Assembly: GCA_965231765.1 (NCBI GenBank)
Contig: OZ246887.1
Span: 3,844,001-3,908,000 of the forward strand
Direction: 5' to 3'
DNA from: JAAXHF01 sp963665955
GTDB lineage: Bacteria; Desulfobacterota; Binatia; Bin18
DNA length: 64,000 nucleotides
The first letter of the stretch is position 1. Every line of letters starts with the position of its first letter. The notes under the pieces are model-generated. The model had not been told where the DNA came from. It made no database searches and saw only the letters and a list, made by a program, of their open reading frames with translations. Of the stretch, positions 16,582 to 25,732 are shown piece after piece. The translations under genes and the position numbers were made by a program.

Positions 16582-18063
16582 CTACCTTCCGTGCCTCAGT
16601 AAACGCCCGTTGCGCTCGCCTGTATGCTGTCCCTGCTCAGCTGTCAGCTTGCCGTTAACAATCACGCAATCAATCCCTGGAGGATATTTCCGGGGCTCCT
16701 GATAGGTGCCAACATCGGCAATGGTACTCGGATCAAACACAACCAGATCTGCATATGCGCCTTCACGAATGGTGCCTCTGTCATTGAGCTGAAACTTGTG
16801 AGCCGGAAAGCCGGTCATACGGTATATCGCATCTTCTAAAGTCAGGGTCTGCTCAGTCCGTACGTATTTGCCCAAGACGCAGGCAAAGGTGCCATACAAA
16901 CGTGGGTGTGGTTTACCTTCGACTGAGGGAATTCCATCGGAGCCAATCATGGTAGTTGGATGGGCGAGAACCGTGCGGACATCAGCTTCGTCCATTCCAA
17001 AAAGAACGGCAACCGTGCTTTCTCCTTCTCCCGCGAGGAGTTCGGTGACTGTCTCTTTCAGCGGTTTTCCAGTCAGGCTACATATTTCCTCCAGCGTTTT
17101 GCCTTCATATTCATGCTTGGCAGGTGTTGAGGCAATCAGTATGTCGGCTGGTTTGACGCGAGCAACAATACCGCCTTGGACCAAGGCAGCAAGCGTTGTA
17201 CTACCGGCGACATACGGATAGGCGTCGGAAGTGACATCCATGCCCCGCGCCCGTGCCTGTTCAACCAGAGCGAGACTGTCTTTGACCTTGCCCCAGTTTT
17301 TACGGCCCATGGCTTTATGGTGGGAGATTTGGACGGCAATCTTAGCTTCTTCTCCAATACGCAAGGTCTCAGCGATTGAGTCGAGCAAACCGTCAGCCTC
17401 ATCGCGCATATGGGTCGCGTACACCCCGCCGTATTCCGAGACGACTTGGGCCAGTGCAATGACTTCTTCTGTCTCGGCATACGAGCCTGGAGCGTAGAAC
17501 AGACCGGTTGACATACCGACTGCACCGGCCTGCATGCCTTCCCGTACCAACGCTTGCATGGCTGACAATTCCTGGCTGGAAGGAGCACGCTGCGTATTTT
17601 CTAATACCCCGTAACGTACGGCGGCGTGAGGAACCAGACCGGCGACATTCAGCGCAGCTGGGCGTGCTTCGAGAGCGTGGTAAAATTCTTGGGTTGTTTG
17701 CCAAGAGAAATCGCCCAACGGTCCAAACAGGGTCACCCCGAAGCCCCGCAGGAAATTACGATATGCGTCATTAGCAGGTGCTGCGCCAAAGCCACAGTTG
17801 CCAATGATCTCAGTCGTCACCCCTTGCATGATTTTGAAGTCACATAGCGGTCGGTCCAACACCGCGAAGTCATCGTGTGAGTGGGCATCGATAAAACCAG
17901 GGGTCGCAACCCGTCCCGTAGCGTTAATAGTCTGGAGCGCCTCTCCAGCCAGACTGCCGACTGTGACGATGCGATCATCTTGCACGCCAATGTCAGCTTG
18001 GAAGCCTGGTTGGCCGCTGCCATCAATGACTGTGCCGCCACGAATGATGAGGTCATAGTGCAT
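16582..18063 (-). CDS. D-aminoacylase-type amidohydrolase
   Basis: A 493-aa member of the N-acyl-D-amino-acid amidohydrolase family with its full active site visible: HSHDD (about 61-65), GNCGFG with the metal-bridging Cys (about 90-95), ATHMRDEAD (about 216-224), QISHHKAMG (about 245-253) and the catalytic Asp in GSDGIPS (about 370). These correspond to the metal ligands and the general base of characterised D-aminoacylases. It releases D-amino acids or related amines from N-acyl derivatives in the cytoplasm. It is a paralogue in function of the enzyme at 13580 and lies on the opposite strand, upstream of a palindromic repeat. Confidence 0.88.
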   Translation of the reverse strand: MHYDLIIRGGTVIDGSGQPGFQADIGVQDDRIVTVGSLAGEALQTINATGRVATPGFIDAHSHDDFAVLDRPLCDFKIMQGVTTEIIGNCGFGAAPANDAYRNFLRGFGVTLFGPLGDFSWQTTQEFYHALEARPAALNVAGLVPHAAVRYGVLENTQRAPSSQELSAMQALVREGMQAGAVGMSTGLFYAPGSYAETEEVIALAQVVSEYGGVYATHMRDEADGLLDSIAETLRIGEEAKIAVQISHHKAMGRKNWGKVKDSLALVEQARARGMDVTSDAYPYVAGSTTLAALVQGGIVARVKPADILIASTPAKHEYEGKTLEEICSLTGKPLKETVTELLAGEGESTVAVLFGMDEADVRTVLAHPTTMIGSDGIPSVEGKPHPRLYGTFACVLGKYVRTEQTLTLEDAIYRMTGFPAHKFQLNDRGTIREGAYADLVVFDPSTIADVGTYQEPRKYPPGIDCVIVNGKLTAEQGQHTGERNGRLLRHGR

Positions 18064-18117
18064 GGTTTTTTACTTTTCTCACGTTTTATCTCTGGCTTGA
18101 ACGCATTTCTCAGTGGC

Positions 18118-18180
18118 ACGGGCTTCCAGCCCGTAGGATGCTGGCATCCAGATCTCGTGCGTCAGGGGCAAGATGCCCCT
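18118..18180. repeat. Cluster of three small palindromes (REP-like element)
   Basis: Three hairpins follow one another in 63 bases: ACGGGC-TTCCA-GCCCGT (18118-18134), CTGG-CAT-CCAG (18141-18151) and AGGGGCA-AGA-TGCCCCT (18164-18180). No T-run follows any arm, so it is not a simple terminator. The make-up is that of an interspersed extragenic palindromic repeat between two minus-strand genes. Confidence 0.6.
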
Positions 18181-18210
18181 GCCCCTTTGAGCGAACGCGG
18201 CATCTCTACT

Positions 18211-18624
18211 TTATTCCACCAGCGTAAACTTTGCGACCGAGATGTCTTCCGTCCAATCTTCAAAGGTGACCTGGACGCGCATACCAATCTTTACCTTTTC
18301 GGGTGGACAGCCGACCACGTTGCTCATCATTTGTGGGCCTTCGTCGAGAGCAATCAACGCCACGACATACGGCACGTCCTCGGCAAATGCTTTTGTCACT
18401 GGCCGGTAGACTGTCGTACAGGATAAAACCTTGCCGCGTCCCGAGGCGGTGACCCATGCGACTTGGTCGCTCATGCACTTGGTGCAGTAGATGCGCGGGT
18501 AGAATTGGAAATGGTTACACGCCGCGCATTTTTGGATACGCAGTTCATGGTTCTTGCATCCGTCCCAATACGGCTGGGTTTCACTGGTGGGTTCCGGAAC
18601 TGGTTTGGCTGGCAGCTGCGACAT
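18211..18624 (-). CDS. Zn-ribbon OB-fold protein (DUF35), thiolase partner
   Basis: A 137-aa acyl-CoA-associated protein. The N-terminal rubredoxin-like zinc ribbon is CAACNHFQFYPRIYCTKC (about 33-50) with two CxxC pairs; the rest is the OB fold ending in VQVTFEDWTEDISVAKF. Such proteins form a complex with SCP2-type thiolases and are needed for their activity. The start at 18624 is chosen over a longer frame because it overlaps the thiolase stop (TAATG) and gives the expected length. Translational coupling with the thiolase is therefore likely. Confidence 0.9.
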   Translation of the reverse strand: MSQLPAKPVPEPTSETQPYWDGCKNHELRIQKCAACNHFQFYPRIYCTKCMSDQVAWVTASGRGKVLSCTTVYRPVTKAFAEDVPYVVALIALDEGPQMMSNVVGCPPEKVKIGMRVQVTFEDWTEDISVAKFTLVE

Positions 18625-19793
18625 TAACCTCTCTCCTTTGCTAGGATCATTGAGCAGTGGGTAGACATGATGCCGCCCTGGGCATGCACAAAAGCGACTT
18701 CGGCGTCCTTGACTTGACGCGGGCCACATTCGTTGCGGAGTTGGAAGATGGCTTCCGTCATAGAGAACATTGAGCCCGGATGGCCCGGATGGCAGTGCGA
18801 CATCATACCGCCGTGGGTATTGATCGGTAACTCCCCGCCTAACTCGACCCGACCGTCTTCGACAAACCGGCCGCCTTCGCCTTTGGGGCAAAAGCCCAGA
18901 TCTTCCAGCTCAACAATCACAACGGGAGTGAAACAGTCGTACAACTCAGCGACGTCGATATCTTTGGGACCGAGCCCTGCCATTGCATACGTCCGCTCGC
19001 CGGCTTCCTTGGCGGCTGAGGTCGTCAGACTGCGGGCCTGGCTGATATGTTCGTGTGAGTGGCCTTCGCCAACGCCGAGCATGTAGACCGGTTTTTTCTT
19101 GAAATCCTTGGCTCGTTCAGCTGAGGTCATAATGATAGCGGCCCCGCCATCCGAAACCAGCGAGCAGTCCAGCAGGTGGAGCGGGTCGGCAATGATTTTT
19201 GAATTCAACACATCCTCAACTGTAATCGGGGTCCGCATCTGGGCGGCAGGATTCATCGACGCATGTTTGCGACACGCCACTGACACGGCCGCCAATTGTT
19301 CACTTGTTGTGCCGTATGCATGCATATGCGCCTGCGCAATCAAGGCATAAAAGGCAGGAATCGGTGGGCCATAGGGACGCTCGAACTGGGCGTGCCCGGC
19401 CGTAGACATAGCCTCAATCGCCTTGTCGCGTGACAAACCTGACAACATGTTATCCGCCATCGTGATCAAGACAGTATTGCACACGCCTGAGGCGATTGCG
19501 GTTGCCGCGTGCTGCATAATCGCCAGTGTCGTTCCGCCACCTGTTGCCACGTTCAGGCAGTAGCGCGGAAAGATCTGCATATACTCGGCAATCATCTCGG
19601 CATGGTACAGGTACGGTTCAACCCATGAGTTGCACGTAATCAGCCCATCCACGTCCTCTTTGGTAATACCGGCATCTTCCAGCGCGAGCTTGGCCGCTTT
19701 GACATACATCTGGGTGGCACTGAGGTGAGGGACGACACCAACCTCGGTATCGGCCGCACCCACGATCGCCACTTTGCCTCGGAGTGATTCCAT
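18624..19793 (-). CDS. SCP2/thiolase-family acetyl-CoA acetyltransferase-like protein
   Basis: A 389-aa thiolase-fold protein. NVATGGGTTLAIMQHAATAI (about 81-100) occupies the place of the nucleophile helix, with Thr/Gly where canonical thiolases carry the reactive Cys, as is common in the non-canonical SCP2-like group that pairs with DUF35 proteins. NTHGGMMSHCHPGHPG (about 328-343) supplies the catalytic His, and YDCFTPVVIVELEDLGFC the conserved core. The gene probably encodes the core subunit of a complex with the OB-fold protein, cleaving or condensing acyl-CoA side chains such as those of steroids. An SDR gene lies upstream on the same strand. Confidence 0.87.
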   Translation of the reverse strand: MESLRGKVAIVGAADTEVGVVPHLSATQMYVKAAKLALEDAGITKEDVDGLITCNSWVEPYLYHAEMIAEYMQIFPRYCLNVATGGGTTLAIMQHAATAIASGVCNTVLITMADNMLSGLSRDKAIEAMSTAGHAQFERPYGPPIPAFYALIAQAHMHAYGTTSEQLAAVSVACRKHASMNPAAQMRTPITVEDVLNSKIIADPLHLLDCSLVSDGGAAIIMTSAERAKDFKKKPVYMLGVGEGHSHEHISQARSLTTSAAKEAGERTYAMAGLGPKDIDVAELYDCFTPVVIVELEDLGFCPKGEGGRFVEDGRVELGGELPINTHGGMMSHCHPGHPGSMFSMTEAIFQLRNECGPRQVKDAEVAFVHAQGGIMSTHCSMILAKERG

Positions 19794-19852
19794 ACGTTTT
19801 TCCTCCAGTTTCTCACACCTGCCAACAGTGTCTGTGCTTGTCCTCTGGGGCG

Positions 19853-20608
19853 CTATCTTGCGGTCACCCCGCCATCAACCGTAAACACTCCGCCGGTTAC
19901 AAAGGCGGCTTCATCCGAGGCTAAGTAGAGCGCCATATAGGCAATATCAATCGGCTTGCCGGCCCGATGCAGTGGGGTGTTTTCCAGGTAGGCGTGTAGG
20001 AGTCGCTCGCTACTTACGACTTCTGACACCATGGGGGTCTCAATAAAGCCCGGACAGATCACGTTTGAACGAATATTCTGGGCGGCATAGGTTGTGGCCA
20101 GGGAACGACTGAGGGCGATCATACCGCCTTTTGACGCGGAGTAGGCGTGAATATTACTGCCCATCAAACCGGCGGCCGAGGCGGTATTGACGATAGCACC
20201 GCCTTCGGCTTTGATCATTTCGGGAATAGCATGGCGGCAGCACAGATACATGCCCTTGAGATTCACGTTCAGGACCAAGTCCCAAATCCCGTCTTCCATA
20301 CGGGTCACTGGTCCATCCTTGCCGCGCAAATACACTCCGGCGTTATTATATAACACGGTGAGTTTGCCATATGTCCGCACGGTTAAGGCCACGGCCTCTT
20401 GCACCTGCGCCTCGTCGGATACATCCATACGAGTCGCAACCGTCTGTCCTCCAGCTGCTTTGACCTGCTGAAGTGTTTCGGCGAGTCCCTCCTCGTTGAC
20501 ATCAGTGACGACCACCTGGGCCCCTTCGGTGGCAAACAGAACGGCGGCTTCTCTGCCTTGGCCGGAGCCGGCTCCAGTGATTAAGGCAACTTTTCCTTCG
20601 AGTCGCAT
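19853..20608 (-). CDS. Short-chain dehydrogenase/reductase
   Basis: A 251-aa classical SDR. The nucleotide-binding TGAGSGQG is at 11-18, NNAG at 88-91, and the catalytic set Ser144, Tyr156 and Lys160 is visible (YSASK). Asp36 after the second strand (VVVTDVN) favours NAD(H). The C-terminus shows the family's GGVFTVDGG. It oxidises or reduces a hydroxy/keto group, perhaps the 3-hydroxyacyl-CoA step before the neighbouring thiolase, from which it is separated by 59 bases in the same direction. Confidence 0.9.
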   Translation of the reverse strand: MRLEGKVALITGAGSGQGREAAVLFATEGAQVVVTDVNEEGLAETLQQVKAAGGQTVATRMDVSDEAQVQEAVALTVRTYGKLTVLYNNAGVYLRGKDGPVTRMEDGIWDLVLNVNLKGMYLCCRHAIPEMIKAEGGAIVNTASAAGLMGSNIHAYSASKGGMIALSRSLATTYAAQNIRSNVICPGFIETPMVSEVVSSERLLHAYLENTPLHRAGKPIDIAYMALYLASDEAAFVTGGVFTVDGGVTAR

Positions 20609-20763
20609 GGCTATCTCCTTGGCTGAAGCGATTGTATTCCAACAGCTGCTGAGTTCCTGCCTGTGGCATATGAAACTTTGCGTTGCCGGTCAAGCGAGTG
20701 GCTTGCTCTTGAGATTCGGTGGACTGGGTGCGCCCGAGCCAGGCAGGCGTGACCGTCTTCAGC

Positions 20764-21501
20764 TTATCGTGATGACGGTTCCGGGAAGGGCTCGATAATA
20801 TCGACACCCGGCGGAATGTCGAACTGAAAGAGGCTGTCATCAAGCGAGATATTCCGATTGATATTGCTAAACCGTAAACGAGTGGTATTGCCGAGTGGGT
20901 CGGTGACTGTTGCCTCGACAATGTCAAAGGTCTGGCGACTTACAGCAAGGGTTAAGCGCCCGACTGCATCGGCGTCCTGTTTTGAGGTCAACTGCAAAAG
21001 GTAGGTGTCTTGTCTGGAGTCCTGGAGCGCGACCTGAAAATCGTCCTCAAGCCGACCGACTCCAGTCAGAAAAGAGACCGGTGTATTCGAACGGAATACC
21101 TGATGAAAAGGGGTCTTGACGACTTGTTTGTCCGCCGGTTGGTAGAACCAAAAAGAATTGCCGTCGGAGACCAGGAGCTGCGCCGGTTGGCTAAAATTCC
21201 AGCGCATCTTGCCCGGCTTTTTAAAGAAGACCTCCCCTTTTGAGGTCATCGTTTGTCCGAGAGTCGCGGTGGCAACTGCCTGAGTAAAGTCCGCCTGAAA
21301 GCCGAGAGTGTCATCGTATCGGGCCTGTAGCTGAGCAACAATGTCGGTAACGGATGGTGTGCCAGGTGCGTCTGTTGAAGCCGGGGCTGGCGCAGTTTCT
21401 GGCGGCGATCCACACGCGTGCAAAACTGCATAGCCGCTTAAAAGAACGGTCGGGACCAGGCATACCGTCACCCAAAAACGAAAAGAAGAGATTCTCATCA
21501 T
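20764..21501 (-). CDS. lolA: Outer-membrane lipoprotein carrier protein LolA
   Basis: A 245-aa periplasmic chaperone that ferries lipoproteins from the inner to the outer membrane. After a hydrophobic export signal (about 8-28) and a Pro/Ala-rich linker comes the half-barrel: LQARYDDTLGFQADFTQ, SKGEVFFKKPGKMRWNF and LLVSDGNSFWFYQPADKQV are typical LolA strands. A Cys at residue 30 right after the signal (LHAC) could be lipidated, which would be unusual for LolA, though the lipobox is imperfect. It is encoded just after ftsK, a common gene order in proteobacteria. Confidence 0.88.
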   Translation of the reverse strand: MMRISSFRFWVTVCLVPTVLLSGYAVLHACGSPPETAPAPASTDAPGTPSVTDIVAQLQARYDDTLGFQADFTQAVATATLGQTMTSKGEVFFKKPGKMRWNFSQPAQLLVSDGNSFWFYQPADKQVVKTPFHQVFRSNTPVSFLTGVGRLEDDFQVALQDSRQDTYLLQLTSKQDADAVGRLTLAVSRQTFDIVEATVTDPLGNTTRLRFSNINRNISLDDSLFQFDIPPGVDIIEPFPEPSSR

Positions 21502-21519
21502 TTTGTGTGCATCATTTTT

Positions 21520-24045
21520 TCACTCTTCCGTCACCGCTTCGACCAAGACCTGGCGTGGTTTGCCGGCTTCAGCAGCCGGACCAATCAGGCCTTCACGCTC
21601 CATCCGCTCTATCATCCGGGCTGCACGATTGTAGCCGACCCGTAAGCGCCGCTGTACCCATGAAATAGAAGCCTGGCGACTTTCTATCACCAACTCGCGC
21701 GCCTGCTCGTACATCTCATCATAGGTGTCATCGTCTGCCGCATCGGGGCTTTGCTGACTCCGGGCGTTTTCTAAGGCGCTGACAAACTCGCTATCAAACA
21801 CCGCCTTGCCCTGTTTCTTGATTGCGGCAACCGCTTTGCTAATCTCCGGCTCAGAGACAAACGCGCCGTGAATACGTTGCGGCTTGGCACTGCCCGGTGG
21901 CAGGAACAGCATATCACCAGCACCGAGGAGTCGCTCAGCTCCTCCCGCGTCCAAAATTGTTCGGGAATCAATCCGTGATGAGACTTGAAAAGAGATCCGG
22001 GCTGGAAAATTGGCTTTGATCAAGCCAGTAATCACATCAACCGAGGGGCGCTGGGTGGCGAGGATAAGGTGAATACCAGAGGCACGTCCCATTTGGGCTA
22101 GGCGGGTAATCGGTTCTTCAATCTCACGTCCGACCGTCAGCATCAGGTCTGCTAACTCATCCACAATCACAACCAGATAGGGCAGCCGCTTATGGACCAT
22201 TGCGGTGCCTGACGTGTCTTTGTGGGTGCTGGAGGGCGGGGGCATTTCTCCATTGTCGTCCTCGTCGTGGATGACATCGGTGAGCTTGATGACTCCATCT
22301 TGGTTGGGCTGGCCATTTTCCAAGGCGTGATTATAGCCGACAATATTCCGCACCCCTTTGTCACGCAGGAGTTTGTAGCGATACTCCATGCGCCGCACGA
22401 CTTCTTGTAATGCTGCTCCGGCTTCTTTGGGATTGGTAATGACGTGTGACAATTGGTGCGGCAAGTTTTCGTATACCGAGAGTTCCAACATCTTCGGATC
22501 GATCATAATGAAGCGGACTTCTTGCGGACTCGCCCGGTACAGCAAACTCATGATCATGGCATTCAGCGAAACAGATTTACCGGTCCCTGTTGCTCCAGCG
22601 ACAAGTAAGTGTGGCATACGGGCGAGGTCTGCGGCCAGGGGGTTGCCAACTGGATCTTTGCCTAAGGCGAGACTCAACGGGGAATCGGTTTGGTGGAAGC
22701 CTGGACTATCGAGGATTTCACGCAGATAGACCTTCTCGCGATTAGGATTCGAGACCTCAATACCAACAACAGCCTTACCCGGAATTGGAGCCAGAATACG
22801 CACCGAGACGGTCCGCAGGGCCATCTGTAAATCGTCGGCCAGTGAGACGATCCGGTTAACCTTGACCCCGGGAGCCGGTTCAAACTCATAGGTCGTGATG
22901 ACCGGCCCTGGACGGACGGCAACAACGCTGCCCTTGATGCCAAAGTCATGCAGTTTGGTCTCTAAAACCTGGGATCTGGCATGCAAGGAGCTCTCATCGA
23001 TCTTCACCGTCGATTCTACTGGAGGGTCTAACAGTTGAATAGACGGCAGTGTATAGGGTTTGCCACTGCTCGGTATGGCAAGCTCGTCGGTCTGAACGGC
23101 GGGCTGGGCGCGCTGGGCTTTGGGGACTGGTGGTGGCGGCCGATTAATAATAATCGGTGGCAGAGCGGCGTCTTTTTTGAGCGGTTCATCCTGTTTAGTC
23201 AGCCCATTTTGCTTGCCCAGTCTGTCTTGCTTCTTAGGCTTGCCTGTCTCCCATTGGGCGTCTCCGTCTGCCAGCACAGGATCTTGATCACAATCCGGAT
23301 CAAGATCCTGACCAAAATTCTGTAGTGGCTTGGATATCACTTTTTCCTGGGACGATATGATTTTGGGATTGGCCCGCTTGGACAACGGGGAGATAAACAG
23401 CGGCTCAGACGTTTCCGACTGCTCGGGCGGGTGGACAATGAGCTGTGAGAAAGATTCGCTGGCGGCGGACCAGATCCGGTGTGGAAGCTGTAAGAGTTGC
23501 AGCCCTAAACGGCTGGCGGCAGGCAGCAAACTGGACAGCAGGCCGGTGCCTGCTCCAGACAAAGACATCCGAGAAATCCCCATAAAAGAGACCAAGAGAA
23601 TGGGGAAAAGGACAAGATACGCTCCAAGCTGATTCAAACCTTGGCGGAGGTGAGTGGCCAAAAATCCGCCCACCCACCCGCCAGCCTGGGCAACCGGTTG
23701 ATCTGCATACCACAGCGCGAGCAGGGACGCGCTGGTGAGGACAAACACGAGTCCCGAGATGGATTGGGCGAGTGGGACGGGGCATTGCCACAGCTGAAAT
23801 TGCATGCCTGCTGCATACACCAGCAAAGCAGGCAAGACGTAACATACTTTGCCCAAGGCGGGGCAAAAGAGATCGGCGAACAAATACCCGATGACGCCGA
23901 CTTGATTGCTAGACGGAACGTCCGGCTCGTACGAAAAAAAGGCAAAAATTAAAAAAACCGCACCAACCACCAGGACAATCCCCAGGACTTCACTGCCAGC
24001 TGGGTGTTCCGGGGGCTGGGACTGCGACTTACGTGCTCGCGCCAT
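21520..24045 (-). CDS. ftsK: DNA translocase FtsK/SpoIIIE
   Basis: An 841-aa chromosome-segregation motor. Four or so membrane helices occupy about 20-180, followed by a Pro/Lys-rich linker, then the motor: GATGTGKS Walker A (about 495-502), the Walker B strand LVVIVDELADLML, and the C-terminal gamma winged helix (about 770-835) that reads chromosomal polarity sequences. It pumps DNA at the division septum. The start at 24045 is preferred over an upstream frame that runs into the RNase J gene, because GAGGAGGTGG lies just before it. A 19-base gap separates it from RNase J on the same strand. Confidence 0.93.
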   Translation of the reverse strand: MARARKSQSQPPEHPAGSEVLGIVLVVGAVFLIFAFFSYEPDVPSSNQVGVIGYLFADLFCPALGKVCYVLPALLVYAAGMQFQLWQCPVPLAQSISGLVFVLTSASLLALWYADQPVAQAGGWVGGFLATHLRQGLNQLGAYLVLFPILLVSFMGISRMSLSGAGTGLLSSLLPAASRLGLQLLQLPHRIWSAASESFSQLIVHPPEQSETSEPLFISPLSKRANPKIISSQEKVISKPLQNFGQDLDPDCDQDPVLADGDAQWETGKPKKQDRLGKQNGLTKQDEPLKKDAALPPIIINRPPPPVPKAQRAQPAVQTDELAIPSSGKPYTLPSIQLLDPPVESTVKIDESSLHARSQVLETKLHDFGIKGSVVAVRPGPVITTYEFEPAPGVKVNRIVSLADDLQMALRTVSVRILAPIPGKAVVGIEVSNPNREKVYLREILDSPGFHQTDSPLSLALGKDPVGNPLAADLARMPHLLVAGATGTGKSVSLNAMIMSLLYRASPQEVRFIMIDPKMLELSVYENLPHQLSHVITNPKEAGAALQEVVRRMEYRYKLLRDKGVRNIVGYNHALENGQPNQDGVIKLTDVIHDEDDNGEMPPPSSTHKDTSGTAMVHKRLPYLVVIVDELADLMLTVGREIEEPITRLAQMGRASGIHLILATQRPSVDVITGLIKANFPARISFQVSSRIDSRTILDAGGAERLLGAGDMLFLPPGSAKPQRIHGAFVSEPEISKAVAAIKKQGKAVFDSEFVSALENARSQQSPDAADDDTYDEMYEQARELVIESRQASISWVQRRLRVGYNRAARMIERMEREGLIGPAAEAGKPRQVLVEAVTEE

Positions 24046-24064
24046 TGCCACCACCTCCTCTTCA

Positions 24065-25732
24065 TCACATCTCCATGACAAACGGCAGCACGACTGGCCG
24101 GCGGCCAAGCGTGCTGCGGAAATACCGGCGCAAAGAAACCCGGACCTGTTCCTTGAGCAGACCGATATCTGTCCGCGACTCGTGCGGTAACTCACTGAGC
24201 ATCGCGCGCACAACGTCTTTTGCGTCGCTGAAACCTTCACCATTGGTATTGGTTAAGAACCCGCGTGATATCAGCTCAGGCCCACTGAGCAAATCTCCCG
24301 TCTGGGGGTCAATGCCGAGGATGGCGACAACCAGACCATCAGCAGCCAAATGGCGCCGGTCGCGTATGAGTTCTTCTTCGATTCCTTCCAAACCATCTAC
24401 AAATATACGTCCCGTTTGGACCTGCTCAGTCAGAAAAGCGCCTTCTTGATCAATCTCTAGGACATCTCCATTTTCTAACAAAAAGACATTTTCTGGAGTC
24501 ACCCCGACCTCACGGGCGAGTGCAGAATGCCGGACCAGGTGGCGGTATTCTCCGTGGATCGGCGCAAAGTATTGGGGCCGCACGAGGTTCAGCATCAGCT
24601 GGAGTTCATCTTGACAGGCGTGACCAGACACGTGCACACACGATATCGCTTCGTAATGGACTTCAGCTCCGCGTCGCGACAGATTGTCGATCAAGCGGGA
24701 GATCGTACGTTCATTGCCCGGAATGACCCGGGACGATAGGATAACCATATCTCCGGCTGTGATCTGTATCTGAGAGTGGGCTCCAGAGGCAATCCGAGAC
24801 AAGGCGGACAGCGGCTCGCCTTGTGAGCCAGTGGTCAACAGTGTCACTGTTTTGGGGTCGCGTTTTTTCACCGCGCCGGTATCAATGAGTGCGTCTGGCG
24901 GGATCGGCAGATGTCCAGTGTCTTGGGCAATCCCGATATTGCCGACGAGGCGTTTGCCAACCACACCAACGGCGCGGCCTTGTCTCACAGACAGGTCAAT
25001 GATTTGGCGGATACGGTGAATATGCGAGGCAAACGTCGCAACCAGGACTCTGCCCTGGGCCTGGGCAATCAAGTTTTCGAGCGGGCGGGTCAGCGTCCGC
25101 TCTGAAGGATTGGCTCCCGTGCGTTCGACATTTGTCGAGTCTGCTAAGAGTAAGAGGACGCCGCGTTCGCCCCATTCGGCTAAACGGACGAGATCGGTCT
25201 GCTCGTCATCGATGGGGGTGTGATCAATCTTGAAATCGCCACTATGAATAATCGTTCCCAATGGGGTGGTGATGGCCAAGGCGGCGGCATCCACAATGCT
25301 GTGGGTAACGTGCATGCCTTCTATTGTAAACGGGCCGACCTGCCACTCCTGACGTGGCTGAAATTCATGGATCGTCGTTTGTTTCAACAGCCCCCGCTCA
25401 GCCAGCTTGTCGCGGATCAACCCAAGGGTGAAGGGTGTGCCATAAATGGGGACATCAAACTCTCTCAGCAAGTAGGGCAGGGCACCAATATGATCTTCAT
25501 GTCCGTGGGTAAAGATAACAGCCTGGAGATCACACTGTTCACGTAAATAATGAAAGTCTGGAATAACGACATCAATCCCCAGCATTTCTTGCTCGGGAAA
25601 CATCAGGCCACAGTCAATCGCAATCGCCGCTGGGCGACTCCCGTCAGCTGGACGGTATTCGATTAACATCAGATTGAGGCCAATCTCACCGAGACCGCCA
25701 AGGGGGATAATACGGATTTGGCCATCGCTCAT
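24065..25732 (-). CDS. rnj: Ribonuclease J
   Basis: A 555-aa beta-CASP metallo-beta-lactamase ribonuclease with 5'-exo and endonuclease activity in mRNA decay and rRNA maturation. Zinc-binding FTHGHEDHIGAL is at about 75-86, further ligands come from HSIVDA and HSGDFKID, and the beta-CASP domain includes VLVATFASHIHR and SCVHVSGHACQDEL. The length matches the family. Its stop region abuts ftsK and its start overlaps the plsC stop by 4 bases, so the three are probably one transcript in the order plsC, rnj, ftsK, possibly lolA. Confidence 0.94.
   Translation of the reverse strand: MSDGQIRIIPLGGLGEIGLNLMLIEYRPADGSRPAAIAIDCGLMFPEQEMLGIDVVIPDFHYLREQCDLQAVIFTHGHEDHIGALPYLLREFDVPIYGTPFTLGLIRDKLAERGLLKQTTIHEFQPRQEWQVGPFTIEGMHVTHSIVDAAALAITTPLGTIIHSGDFKIDHTPIDDEQTDLVRLAEWGERGVLLLLADSTNVERTGANPSERTLTRPLENLIAQAQGRVLVATFASHIHRIRQIIDLSVRQGRAVGVVGKRLVGNIGIAQDTGHLPIPPDALIDTGAVKKRDPKTVTLLTTGSQGEPLSALSRIASGAHSQIQITAGDMVILSSRVIPGNERTISRLIDNLSRRGAEVHYEAISCVHVSGHACQDELQLMLNLVRPQYFAPIHGEYRHLVRHSALAREVGVTPENVFLLENGDVLEIDQEGAFLTEQVQTGRIFVDGLEGIEEELIRDRRHLAADGLVVAILGIDPQTGDLLSGPELISRGFLTNTNGEGFSDAKDVVRAMLSELPHESRTDIGLLKEQVRVSLRRYFRSTLGRRPVVLPFVMEM

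Noticed and set aside
18625..18891. 88-residue extension of the OB-fold protein
   Set aside because: It runs out of frame through the thiolase coding region; the TAATG-coupled start gives the normal family length.
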